DNA of 64,000 nt, taken from NCBI GenBank assembly GCA_910587355.1, contig CAJUKF010000005.1, positions 1 through 64,000 on the forward strand, in the 5' to 3' direction. This DNA is from an uncultured Muribaculaceae bacterium (GTDB lineage Bacteria > Bacteroidota > Bacteroidia > Bacteroidales > Muribaculaceae). Shown here in pieces: positions 1-8,582 of this stretch; within the stretch, counting starts at the first letter, position 1, and each line of letters begins with the position of its first letter. Below the pieces are notes generated by a model. The model saw only the letters and a program-made list of their open reading frames with translations. It made no database searches and was not told the DNA's origin. Made by a program: the position numbers and the translations under genes.

Positions 1-35
1 CTGAATATTCGACCGATGCTTATTTATTATTCACA

Positions 36-1088
36 TTGGTTATTAAACAACCTCTGAAAAAGCATACTAAGAAAATAATATCGTATTTCCTCACCGCCGC
101 GGTGATACTCTTCGCCCTTGTATGGGTCTGCGATAAATTTGTCCATTTCGGCGATGTGGAGTTCACCGACAACGCTCAGGTGCAGCGTCAGATTGTGCCT
201 GTCATCAGCCGTGTGCAGGGCTATATCAAGGAAATCCGTTTCAACGAATACGAACCGGTGCATGAGAGCGATACTCTTGTAATTATCGACGATGCCGACA
301 TGCGTCTCAACGTGGCCCGGGCCAGGGCTGATTATCAGAACGCGCTCGCCGGACGTGGTGTCGCCGACCGTTCGGTGACAAACGCCACTGCCAATGTGGC
401 TGTGAGCAATGCCTCTGTCACGGAGGCAAAGGTTCTCCTCGACAACGCTGCGACAGACCTGGCACGATATGAGAAACTGCTTGCTCAGGATGCCGTAACC
501 AGACAGGAATACGACCGTGTGAAGACCGATTATGACGCTAAACTCGCCCGCTATGAGATGTTGCGTCGTCAGCATTCGTCATCATCGACCGTTGTCGAGG
601 TGAACCGCGGACGTGTCTCACAGTCGGAAGCCGGCATAGAGCTTGCAAAGGCATTGCTTGAGACTGCCGAGCTCAATCTCAGCTATACTGTTATTGTTGC
701 GCCTTGCGACGGCTATGCGGCACGCAAGGAAATCCAGACAGGGCGGCTTGTGTTGCCCGGCCAGAAACTTGTTGATATTGTCGATGCAGGCGATATATGG
801 GTCACTGCCAATTACAAGGAAACTCAGCTGAAGCATATCGCCGAAGGCTCTGAGGTCGAAATCACCGTGGATGCCATTCCCGGTGTTACATTTCATGGTG
901 TCGTGAAATCAATATCCACGGCAACCGGAGCTTCGCTTGCGCGTGTGCCACAGGATAATTCTGCCGGGAATTTCGTAAAAGTGCGTCAGCGTGTGCCGGT
1001 GAGAATCGAATTCACTTCCGACAATGCCCCCGCTGACATGGAGCGACTGCGTGCAGGCATGAATGTGGAATGTAAAGTGTTGTACTGA
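36..1088 (+). CDS. HlyD/EmrA-family membrane fusion protein of an efflux pump (5' end uncertain)
   Basis: Periplasmic adaptor that would link an inner-membrane MFS exporter to an outer-membrane channel. The protein has a basic N-terminus, one membrane segment at about residues 14-36, a beta/lipoyl part containing VISRVQGYIKEI, a helical hairpin at about 95-200 and a second lipoyl half (APCDGYAARKEIQTG), as in the EmrA family. The start is unsure: the first in-frame start codon seen is a TTG at 36, and the frame stays open to the left edge of the window, so the real start may lie outside. The MFS gene follows after 1 nt, which fits an EmrAB pair. A TolC-like partner, if present, would be to the left. 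The substrate cannot be told from sequence. Confidence 0.85.
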   Translation: MVIKQPLKKHTKKIISYFLTAAVILFALVWVCDKFVHFGDVEFTDNAQVQRQIVPVISRVQGYIKEIRFNEYEPVHESDTLVIIDDADMRLNVARARADYQNALAGRGVADRSVTNATANVAVSNASVTEAKVLLDNAATDLARYEKLLAQDAVTRQEYDRVKTDYDAKLARYEMLRRQHSSSSTVVEVNRGRVSQSEAGIELAKALLETAELNLSYTVIVAPCDGYAARKEIQTGRLVLPGQKLVDIVDAGDIWVTANYKETQLKHIAEGSEVEITVDAIPGVTFHGVVKSISTATGASLARVPQDNSAGNFVKVRQRVPVRIEFTSDNAPADMERLRAGMNVECKVLY

Positions 1089-1089
1089 C

Positions 1090-2628
1090 ATGGCTGAAAG
1101 GCTTGTACCCAAGGGATGTTTCGATATTCCCGATATTCCGGCATTCATTCCCCGTAAGCTCAAACCGTGGATTTTCATAGTGTTTGTGCTTATCATACAG
1201 TTCTCCGGGGGCGTATATCTTGCCGCTGCGACCGACATGGTAGGTGACAAGGCGCTCCTGAACGAGGATATACTCATGGCCGGCTATGCGTCGCTTGTGG
1301 GCATGTCGCTCAACTTCGCTGTGATGTTCCGCATTAAATTCAGGTTTTCCACAAGAATCCAGCTCCTCGCCACTGCAATAGTACTGATTCTTGCCAATAT
1401 AGTATGTGCGCTCTCCGACAGCCCTGCCGTGCTTGCGGCGGTTTGTTTCGTAGCCGGATGGTTCAGGATGCAGGGAACGTTTGCCTGCAATTCAACCATT
1501 CAGCTGTGGCTGACACCGTACCGCGACATGTCGGTATTTTTCTGCTTCGTCTATATCGTGGTCGACGGCACCATTCAGCTCAGCGGCATAGCAACAGTGT
1601 ATGCGGCCTTTTTCGCTCAGTGGCAATATATGAACTGGATAATCTGCGGACTGCTCGCGTTTATGATGATTGCGGTGGCAATCCTTGTCCGTCCGGTAAG
1701 ATGTCCTATGTACATACCTCTGCTCGGAATCGACTGGCTGGGTTCTCTGTTATGGGGTGTATTCATGCTCTGTTTCACATTCATATGCGTTTACGGTAAT
1801 TACTTCGACTGGTGGTATGCTCGTGAAATCAGAGGTGTGGCGTTTGTCGGTGTATGTGCTCTCGTGGTCAACCTATGGCGAGCTACTTTCCTGCGACATC
1901 CCTATATATCGTTCATGGCCATGAAAAACCGGAATGTTGTCAGGGCCATACTCGTATATCTTGTGTTTTTCACTCTTATGGCAACCGAACATGTGTTCGA
2001 GCACAGCTATGCCGCACAGATACTTGGTTTCGACGACACTAACCTTATCGACCTTAACTGGTATGTGTTCGCAGGTATCGCGGTCGGTGTCGTTTTCACG
2101 CTGTATACTTTTGCAAATCGTAAATGGCGCTATAAGACCATGACAGTCATAGCCTTTACTCTTGCCGCCGGATACCTCGCATGGTTTTATTTCGGCAGCG
2201 GCTTCGGTGTGGAGAAAGAGGCGCTCTTCGTGCCATTGTTTCTCAGAGGCATGGCATCAGTAATAATCTCCATAGTGTTCCTCACGTCGATTGTGCAGAG
2301 CGGTCTGCATTTTCTCGTTTTTCCGCAGGCTCTTGTCATCAACGGTTTCGCCGGAGCTGTTATGGGCGCGGCACTCGGCCCGGCGGTAGTCGGGGAGTGG
2401 TTCAGGCATGTGCTTATGCGGAATATCGTCGCTGCCGGCATCATGCCGTCACATGCCATGGTGCTGGCTATGAAAGAAATATACGGGTGGCTGCTTATAG
2501 CGGCTTTGTTTTCAATCGTTGTAATGGCCGTGAGCTACGGACCGGTACGCCCGTTCGCCATTTTTCCCAAGTGGCGCAATATAAGGCGTTCGCTCTGGCG
2601 GCTTGTCACGCCGGAGTTACCTCATTGA
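1090..2628 (+). CDS. MFS transporter, EmrB/DHA2-like efflux permease
   Basis: Inner-membrane drug or metabolite exporter of about 512 residues with some 12-14 hydrophobic segments along its whole length. I chose the ATG at 1090, just after the stop of the adaptor gene; an in-frame ATG at 1063 lies inside that gene and would add nine residues with no membrane character. The cytoplasmic N-terminus is short and rich in prolines, and the first membrane segment is at about residues 25-45. Length and the neighbouring HlyD protein point to the DHA2 (EmrB) group, but the typical motif C is not obvious, so the subfamily is inferred from context. The 3' end overlaps the convergent regulator gene by 23 bp, so the two transcripts are antisense at their ends. 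Confidence 0.82.
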   Translation: MAERLVPKGCFDIPDIPAFIPRKLKPWIFIVFVLIIQFSGGVYLAAATDMVGDKALLNEDILMAGYASLVGMSLNFAVMFRIKFRFSTRIQLLATAIVLILANIVCALSDSPAVLAAVCFVAGWFRMQGTFACNSTIQLWLTPYRDMSVFFCFVYIVVDGTIQLSGIATVYAAFFAQWQYMNWIICGLLAFMMIAVAILVRPVRCPMYIPLLGIDWLGSLLWGVFMLCFTFICVYGNYFDWWYAREIRGVAFVGVCALVVNLWRATFLRHPYISFMAMKNRNVVRAILVYLVFFTLMATEHVFEHSYAAQILGFDDTNLIDLNWYVFAGIAVGVVFTLYTFANRKWRYKTMTVIAFTLAAGYLAWFYFGSGFGVEKEALFVPLFLRGMASVIISIVFLTSIVQSGLHFLVFPQALVINGFAGAVMGAALGPAVVGEWFRHVLMRNIVAAGIMPSHAMVLAMKEIYGWLLIAALFSIVVMAVSYGPVRPFAIFPKWRNIRRSLWRLVTPELPH

Positions 2629-3553
2629 TGTCTACGATGTTGTGCAGAATGGCGTAGATAGTGAGCCCGGCCGGTGAGTGGATGCCGAGTTTAGCGCTGA
2701 TGTTCTTGCGGTGAGTGGTGACGGTATGCACCGATATAAACAGCATTTCGGCAATTTCCTTATTTGACTTACCGAGGGCTACGCCTCTCACTACGTCTTT
2801 CTCTCGTTCGCTCAGAATTTCCGATGCATCGTTTTCTTCCTGCTCATCACCGGCAGATTTTTCCGAAGAGTGTTCCGGCCGTTGCCGGAGCGCTCTTTCT
2901 ATTTTTTCTACAGCCGGAATCAGAAGTTTGTTTTCGACATCGAAGTGTGACATGAGGTCGCGCTCACACATTATTATATCAAACAGCACGGCGCTGAGTC
3001 TTGCGCTTTCTTTAGGTTTATAGTGATATATGAATATGTCCTTGAGCTCGTTGAGCTTGGCAGCCATATGATTATGGTTGCCGGAGAATTTGCCTATGCC
3101 GAAGTTGCTGTCGGTGTGATTGTCGAGCAGGCGTTCGACATATTTAAACACAACCTCGTTTTCATACTCCATGTGTTTTTTCACCTCTTCGACATAATTG
3201 TCGAAGAATTTTACCAGCAGCAGTGTTACTTCGTTGGTATCGGTGCAGTGTATGGCTTCTATGAGGTTGCGGCGGATTCGCGGAATCGATACATCAAGAA
3301 AGAATGTATGGGCTCTTTTAAGGTATCCGATTAGCGAAGTCAGTGAGATATCGTCGATATTATAAGGATATCCGCTGAGAAGATTGCATACACAGAGAAA
3401 GGTAGATACATCCACATTGTTTTTCTTGCAAACCTCCGACAAAGGGCTGTCGCCGAAGCCGAAAGCTATGTCGAATCTGCTGATTGCGGGCAGCAGCAGG
3501 GCGTTGTCACGTATCAGTTCGCGCATGTTGTTGGAGCGGGTATATCTTTCCAT
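2606..3553 (-). CDS. Hemerythrin-like domain fused to a LuxR-type DNA-binding domain
   Basis: Predicted transcription regulator that may sense oxygen, NO or redox state through a di-iron site. Numbering from the longest frame (TTG at 3622): an N-terminal helical part, a hemerythrin-like bundle at about 98-240, then a LuxR helix-turn-helix at about 268-330 (SEREKDVVRG, then SNKEIAEMLF). Candidate iron ligands fall where hemerythrins place them: His105, His150 with Glu154 (HxxxE), His183 or His185, His200, and His226 with Glu230 (HxxxE). I chose the ATG at 3553 (315 residues); ATG 3526 is also possible. The TTG at 3622 is rejected because a promoter -7 element lies at 3592-3599, inside that longer frame. 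It is convergent with the efflux pair, which it may control; this is a guess from position. Confidence 0.8.
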   Translation of the reverse strand: MERYTRSNNMRELIRDNALLLPAISRFDIAFGFGDSPLSEVCKKNNVDVSTFLCVCNLLSGYPYNIDDISLTSLIGYLKRAHTFFLDVSIPRIRRNLIEAIHCTDTNEVTLLLVKFFDNYVEEVKKHMEYENEVVFKYVERLLDNHTDSNFGIGKFSGNHNHMAAKLNELKDIFIYHYKPKESARLSAVLFDIIMCERDLMSHFDVENKLLIPAVEKIERALRQRPEHSSEKSAGDEQEENDASEILSEREKDVVRGVALGKSNKEIAEMLFISVHTVTTHRKNISAKLGIHSPAGLTIYAILHNIVDINEVTPA

Positions 3554-3591
3554 ATTCTTGAGTTGCTTACGTGGTTGCAGAATTTTCCACG

Positions 3592-3599
3592 CAAAATTA
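3592..3599 (-). promoter_or_regulatory. Bacteroidetes -7 element for the hemerythrin-LuxR gene
   Basis: On the minus strand this reads TAATTTTG followed by C, matching TAnnTTTGC. A weak -33 candidate (ATTG) lies 20 nt upstream. The predicted transcription start near 3587 excludes the TTG start at 3622 and supports the ATG at 3553. Confidence 0.5.
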
Positions 3600-3730
3600 C
3601 CTATTCTGGGTTTTTTATGCAATACTCAAAATAGGCTATCTTTCTTTACGTACGGGATATTGCTGAAAAAGGGAATCCATACAATAACTTTATTTAACAA
3701 TTGTGTTAAGAGACTTTCAACTTATCTTTA

Positions 3731-3739
3731 TACATTTGC
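3731..3739 (+). promoter_or_regulatory. Bacteroidetes -7 element upstream of the metallophosphoesterase gene
   Basis: TACATTTGC matches TAnnTTTGC exactly, in an AT-rich gap. No clear TTTG is seen at the right distance for -33. A start near 3745 would give a leader of about 130 nt before the ATG at 3874. Confidence 0.45.
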
Positions 3740-3873
3740 AAATAATTATTCCTAATGGTTTAGATTGATTCATTAGGGTGATTTCAAATCTTCCTTTAAT
3801 AAATTATTTTTTCTTTCTGATTAATAATTCATCTGCCGGAAAAACTACATTGCATAATAATTATATTCCTTGC

Positions 3874-6726
3874 ATGAAACACTTTTTTATTGCGACGTTA
3901 GCGATTTGTGTATTGTCGTCAGCGTCGGCACAGCGTACTATTTCCAGTTTCAAGGAAATAAAGATTACTGACGGTGGAAGCACTGTAATTGACGGAGTAA
4001 GACAGTCAGAACCTGACATCTATTACATTTCACAGCCGGATGGTTCCTATCAGGCTGTACGACTCACTGTCGCTCCGACCGGAAAACCGGCTGCCGTAAC
4101 AAAACCGTATCTGAACCTGAATACGCACAATTCAATCTGCATAAACTGGAAAACCGACAGGAAAGCATCCGGTTCGGTTGTCAGATATGGTCTTTCGCCT
4201 GAGCTGCTCGATTGCTCGTGCAGTGCTTCCGACCGGGCGATTACAAGTACATATTATTGGAACACTGCCACTCTTGAAAATCTTGAGCCGAACACACCAT
4301 ATTATTATACGGTGGAGAGTAATGGACAGCAGAGCGACATCTACAGATTTCGTACCATGCCTGCGCCTGACGATAAAACTCCCATAAGGGTACTTTTTAT
4401 CGGCGACCACCAGCGCAACGACCATTCCGATTATGAGTGGATGCTCAATGCCGCCCGACAAACGGTGAAACAAAAATATGGAGAGGGACCTTTTGAAGAC
4501 AACATTCATTTGCTGATGAATGTGGGTGACCAAGTCGATGGCGGCAAAATAGAACTCTATGAGAATGTGCATCTCTTCAAATCGAGGTCAATATCTCCCA
4601 CCTTGTGCAATATGACTGCGGTGGGAAATCATGAGTATTCAGGCGATACCAACCTTCGTCTCTATGACGGTCATTACCGTGACTACGGCAATCTGGAATA
4701 TCAGGGAATCAAAAGTGGAACCGCCAACTATTATGCCTATCAGGCCGGAGCTGTGTTGTTCGTGGTAATCAACTCTGACGACCCTTCTGCTGCTCAGACA
4801 ATGTGGGTCCGCAAAATTGTAGCGGCTGCATCGTCTGACAGCAATGTTGACTTCATAGTCAGTGTTCAGCATCGCCCATTGTATGCCGAACAGTTCACAA
4901 ACGATGTGTCGCCATGGATGCTTAATGAAATCATGCCCATTCTTTCTTCCACACCTAAACATGTGCTTAACTGCGGCGGTCACCACCATCTATATGCACG
5001 CGGACAAATGACGGATACTCCGGTTTACCACATTATAAGCGGAGGTGGTGTAGGAACGTCGCACAGTGCGTATGAACAGCTGTGGGGCACCACACCTGAC
5101 AATTTCAATCACGATGAGGTGCAGAAGACTCTCGACCTTTGGACTTACCAGATTTTTGAGTTCGACCCTGCAACACGCCAGATGACCGTCGAAACATATT
5201 CAGTCGGAAATTCCCGTCTGGCTCTTGATAACGAACTGGTGGACAGTTTTTCTCGCAAGACTGACGACTCATCGGCTCCTGCTGTTCCCTCAATAATTGC
5301 TCCGGAAAATAACATTTCTCTTCCATATGCCATTGTGCAGGCTCACGTTTCCGAGAAACTTCACTCCGCACAGTATCAGATATCCCACGACAGAGAATTC
5401 ACATCAGTCCTTGTAGATAAGGTCGTAACAGCAGAAGACTTCTATGGCGTGCAGCAAGATTTCAGGCCACTTGACCTCAACAAGGACCTTGATTTGACAG
5501 AGTATCATATAGCCGAAGGCTCGTTATCCAACGGAACGTACTATATCAGAGTGCGTAACCGTAATATGAATCTCAATTGGTCTGACTACTCCGAACCTGT
5601 GGAATTTACTGTCGAGGGTGCTTCTGCCCCATCGGAAATAACCCTCTCATCGAAATTCTTCCGTACAAATTCTACGGTGACTGTTAACTATAAGGGTGCA
5701 CCAGTAGGGAAAAAAGCATGGGTTGGAATCTACAAGGAAAATAAAAAGCCCGGAACATCTGACCTCTCGTCAAAATATGCCTATACCTCTGGAGAATCGG
5801 GTAAGTTGGAGTTCCAGATATCCGAGCCTGATGTGTATTTCGCAGCTCTTTTTAAAGATGACGGCTACACTGAAATCGCTCCGAGAGTTTATTTCGTTGT
5901 AAGTAACAATTGTGACCGGGAAAATACTCCAGTTATTGCAACCGACAAAAGTGTATATGCTAAAGGAGAGCCTGTGAAAGTTTCTTTTATCCATGCTCCA
6001 TGTATCGCTAAAGACTGGATTGGAATCTACTCAAAGACAGCCAATCCTTCAAGCACCAGATGTCCTACATACAGATATGTCGGAAGTAAGTCTGAGGGTG
6101 AGCTGACACTGAATGTATCAGGTTCGAACAACTATTCATCTGCGCTCTCCGACGGAATTTATTTTGCCGGATACTTCAATGCGGACCGATATTACGAGCC
6201 GGCAGACAGAGCCTATTTTATCATAGGCAAGCCTGCGATTACAGATACAGACAAAAAGCAATATACTTCTGCCGACAGAATCAATGTAGTATATGAGGGC
6301 GCTCCCGGCTGGGGTGATGAAAGCATAGTCGTGTATAGCGGCGGAAAGATATACTCTGAGTATCCGGCAGGACAAACTGGAGGAAGCATTGTTTTGCAAC
6401 CGTTGCCTGCAGGAGACTATGAGATTTGCCTTGTCGTGTCCGATGGTACAGAGATATCCGAACGGACAAAGATATCGGTGTCGGATGTAAGTTCTGTTGG
6501 CGGAACTATCGTCGATGATTGTTCTGTTTATGTCAATAAATCAGCTATTGTGATTTCATCTGCAAAAGGCGTAAACAATGTAGAGGTCTTTTCTGTTGAT
6601 GGCATCATGCTGCATCGCTCTTCGCACAATAGTTCAAGGCAGATATCAATTGACCTTGGCGGATTTCATGGAGTATGTTTCATTTCGGTCAATAATGAAA
6701 AAGCCAAAAAGATTGTGGTATCCTGA
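3874..6726 (+). CDS. Secreted metallophosphoesterase with purple-acid-phosphatase-like N-domain and T9SS type A sorting domain
   Basis: Predicted exported phosphoesterase of 950 residues. Start chosen at the ATG at 3874, which begins a clean signal peptide ending ASAQ (residues 1-20); the upstream in-frame ATG at 3778 adds a stretch with no signal character. Domains: an FN3-like N-domain at about 76-163 as in purple acid phosphatases, then a calcineurin-type core with GD at 177-178, GDQVD from 218, GNHE at 251-254, His333 and GHHH at 369-372, all metal-ligand motifs. Several Ig-like repeats follow (each with a phrase like WIGIY), and the last ~75 residues resemble a type A C-terminal sorting domain (VFSVDG, then a GVCFISV strand). 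The gene stands alone and looks AT-richer than its neighbours. Substrate unknown. Confidence 0.85.
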   Translation: MKHFFIATLAICVLSSASAQRTISSFKEIKITDGGSTVIDGVRQSEPDIYYISQPDGSYQAVRLTVAPTGKPAAVTKPYLNLNTHNSICINWKTDRKASGSVVRYGLSPELLDCSCSASDRAITSTYYWNTATLENLEPNTPYYYTVESNGQQSDIYRFRTMPAPDDKTPIRVLFIGDHQRNDHSDYEWMLNAARQTVKQKYGEGPFEDNIHLLMNVGDQVDGGKIELYENVHLFKSRSISPTLCNMTAVGNHEYSGDTNLRLYDGHYRDYGNLEYQGIKSGTANYYAYQAGAVLFVVINSDDPSAAQTMWVRKIVAAASSDSNVDFIVSVQHRPLYAEQFTNDVSPWMLNEIMPILSSTPKHVLNCGGHHHLYARGQMTDTPVYHIISGGGVGTSHSAYEQLWGTTPDNFNHDEVQKTLDLWTYQIFEFDPATRQMTVETYSVGNSRLALDNELVDSFSRKTDDSSAPAVPSIIAPENNISLPYAIVQAHVSEKLHSAQYQISHDREFTSVLVDKVVTAEDFYGVQQDFRPLDLNKDLDLTEYHIAEGSLSNGTYYIRVRNRNMNLNWSDYSEPVEFTVEGASAPSEITLSSKFFRTNSTVTVNYKGAPVGKKAWVGIYKENKKPGTSDLSSKYAYTSGESGKLEFQISEPDVYFAALFKDDGYTEIAPRVYFVVSNNCDRENTPVIATDKSVYAKGEPVKVSFIHAPCIAKDWIGIYSKTANPSSTRCPTYRYVGSKSEGELTLNVSGSNNYSSALSDGIYFAGYFNADRYYEPADRAYFIIGKPAITDTDKKQYTSADRINVVYEGAPGWGDESIVVYSGGKIYSEYPAGQTGGSIVLQPLPAGDYEICLVVSDGTEISERTKISVSDVSSVGGTIVDDCSVYVNKSAIVISSAKGVNNVEVFSVDGIMLHRSSHNSSRQISIDLGGFHGVCFISVNNEKAKKIVVS

Positions 6727-6790
6727 AAAACAATATCTTCGGATATTCTCATATATACCATGCGGTATATAGAGCGATTCGGATAATAAA

Positions 6791-6838
6791 AAACAGGAGG
6801 GGTTGTGCGCCGGATAATCTTCACAACCCCTTCTGTTT
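6791..6838. terminator. Bidirectional terminator between metallophosphoesterase and radC
   Basis: Arms 6791-6807 and 6822-6838 pair over 17 bp with one G-T wobble. The plus strand runs into T-rich sequence and the minus strand into an equivalent tract, so it can end both convergent transcripts. Confidence 0.85.
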
Positions 6839-6865
6839 TTATATAGTGGGTTCGTAGGTATGAAA

Positions 6866-7615
6866 TCACAGTTTTCCTTCGTCGTGGAAAGAATAATACC
6901 GGTGATTCGCTACTACTATATGGTCAAGGACACGTATATCGAGTAAGTCGCATGCATCTTTTATGCGGCGTGTGAGCTGTTCGTCCTGTGCGCTCGGCCG
7001 GAGGTTTCCTGAAGGATGATTGTGGAAGAGCATCATCGCCGATGAGTTGTTGAGCAGCGCCTCGCGCACCACAATCTTCACGTCGACGGCTGTCATGGTG
7101 AGGCCGCCGCGTCCGACACATACCTCTTTTATCGGTATCAGGCTGTGGTTGAGCAGAAGAAGCCAGAATTGCTCGTGGTCAAGACCCGTGAGATGCGGCT
7201 TCATGTACTCATAGGCCATCTGGGAGGATGCAATCTGTTTCCGCTCGACCGTTATGGCATCTGCAGCTGCACGCATGCCCAGTTCGATACCGGCAAGAAA
7301 TGTGAGCGCTTTCGCCGGGCCGATGCCCTTCTGCGCCTTGATGAAGTCAGCGGCGGGGGTGGATGCGATACAGCTGAGATGACCCTTGTAAGAGGCCAGA
7401 ATCTCGTCGCACAGTGCCATTACACCCTTGCCTTTGATGCCTGTGCTGAAAACGATTGCCATAAGCTCGGTATCCGTCAGGGCTTTGAGGCCGTGACGCA
7501 TGGCTTTTTCACGCGGCCGCAGTTCTTCGGGCGTGTCGGCTATGAGGCGCTCACCCTTAGTGCCGCTCGTTTTTTCCTTTGCGGATGTTGATTTCCTCTT
7601 CGATATTTCGTCCAC
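6866..7615 (-). CDS. radC: RadC family JAB-domain protein
   Basis: Member of the RadC/MPN(+) family, 249 residues. A helix-hairpin-helix-like N-part (PREKAMRHG at 34-42, KGIGPAKA at 96-103) precedes a JAB metalloprotease fold with the full zinc motif His198, His200, Ser208 and Asp211 (HNHPSGN then PSAQD). The historical link to DNA repair is doubtful for the family and the true role is not settled. It is the last gene of a six-gene minus-strand operon; its start lies 59 bp inside the end of the glycosyltransferase gene, and no later ATG would keep the conserved N-domain, so the overlap is probably real. A strong terminator follows. Confidence 0.93.
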   Translation of the reverse strand: MDEISKRKSTSAKEKTSGTKGERLIADTPEELRPREKAMRHGLKALTDTELMAIVFSTGIKGKGVMALCDEILASYKGHLSCIASTPAADFIKAQKGIGPAKALTFLAGIELGMRAAADAITVERKQIASSQMAYEYMKPHLTGLDHEQFWLLLLNHSLIPIKEVCVGRGGLTMTAVDVKIVVREALLNNSSAMMLFHNHPSGNLRPSAQDEQLTRRIKDACDLLDIRVLDHIVVANHRYYSFHDEGKL

Positions 7616-8582
7616 GGCGCAGCAGTATTTTTGTGGTGAAAGCTTTTATGAATCCCATACCGTATCCTCCGAGCTGGATTGCTGCGGCGGGAATGGCTAT
7701 GAGTGAGATGTGCAGGGAGTGTGTCGATGCCAGCGCGCCTATGAATACGGCAAGGAAGTAAACGGCAAGTGGCATAAGCCACCAGGGCGAGACGAATATG
7801 GCAAGGAGTATGCAGACCAGTACGCCTATGACAAAGCAGGCCGGCAGCAGATGCACGGCTTTCAGCGAACCGGGGTAGAGCAGGGCGAGCGTGATGCGCG
7901 ACATGCCGAAAACATACACCTGACGGAAGAATTTGCGTAGGTCGACACGACGCTTGTGCCAGACATATGCCGGACGGATAAGGCCTATGGAGAATCCTGC
8001 CTGACGAATCCTGATGCTCATGTCGATGTCTTCGGAGAACATTTCGCGGAAACCGCCTGCGCGTTCATAGACCTCGCGGGTAAAGCCCATGTTGAACGTT
8101 CTTGGCACGAATTTCTCCAGCTGTATCCGTCCGCCGCGTATGCCGCCGGTAGTCATGAACGATGTCATGGAGTAGTTTATTGCCTTCTGCGTGTCGGTGA
8201 ACGAATCATGAGCCGCGTCGGGGCCTCCGAAGCAGTCGAGTCCGCTGTCTTTCAATTCACGGGCCAGTGTGTCGATGTACTGCGGGGGAATCACACAGTC
8301 CGAGTCCACGAATATGAGCCAATGTCCGTTAGAGCGCTCGATGCCGTAGTTACGAGCTATCGAACGGCCTTCGTTTTCTTTGTAAAAATATGAGGCGCGT
8401 AGTCCGCGGGCAACGGCATCGTCCACAATATCCTTGCAGGCCACCGTTGAGCCGTCCTCGACTATTATAAGTTCGAAATCTTTGTCGGTCTGCTGCAACA
8501 GGCTTTCACAAAGGTCTTTGACCTCTGCCGGACGGTTGTAGACCGGTACTATGATTGAAAAGGAGGGTGTGTGCTCAGCCAT
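7557..8582 (-). CDS. Glycosyltransferase family 2, membrane-anchored
   Basis: Inverting GT-A glycosyltransferase of 341 residues. The nucleotide-binding fold starts at residue 8 (SIIVPVYNR), with acidic residues at 42-43 and the DxD-like motif FVDSDC (Asp93, Asp95). A further ED pair (FSEDIDMSIR) matches the catalytic base region of the family. The C-terminal third has about three membrane segments, so it probably acts at the cytoplasmic face of the inner membrane on a lipid-linked acceptor. The start overlaps the nspC stop by one base (TGATG), which suggests translational coupling. Donor and acceptor sugars cannot be read from sequence, and no polysaccharide cluster surrounds it. Confidence 0.9.
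   Translation of the reverse strand: MAEHTPSFSIIVPVYNRPAEVKDLCESLLQQTDKDFELIIVEDGSTVACKDIVDDAVARGLRASYFYKENEGRSIARNYGIERSNGHWLIFVDSDCVIPPQYIDTLARELKDSGLDCFGGPDAAHDSFTDTQKAINYSMTSFMTTGGIRGGRIQLEKFVPRTFNMGFTREVYERAGGFREMFSEDIDMSIRIRQAGFSIGLIRPAYVWHKRRVDLRKFFRQVYVFGMSRITLALLYPGSLKAVHLLPACFVIGVLVCILLAIFVSPWWLMPLAVYFLAVFIGALASTHSLHISLIAIPAAAIQLGGYGMGFIKAFTTKILLRRGRNIEEEINIRKGKNERH

Noticed and set aside
3554..3622. TTG start for the hemerythrin-LuxR protein
   Set aside because: The codon is upstream of a perfect -7 element at 3592-3599, so it would not be in the transcript.
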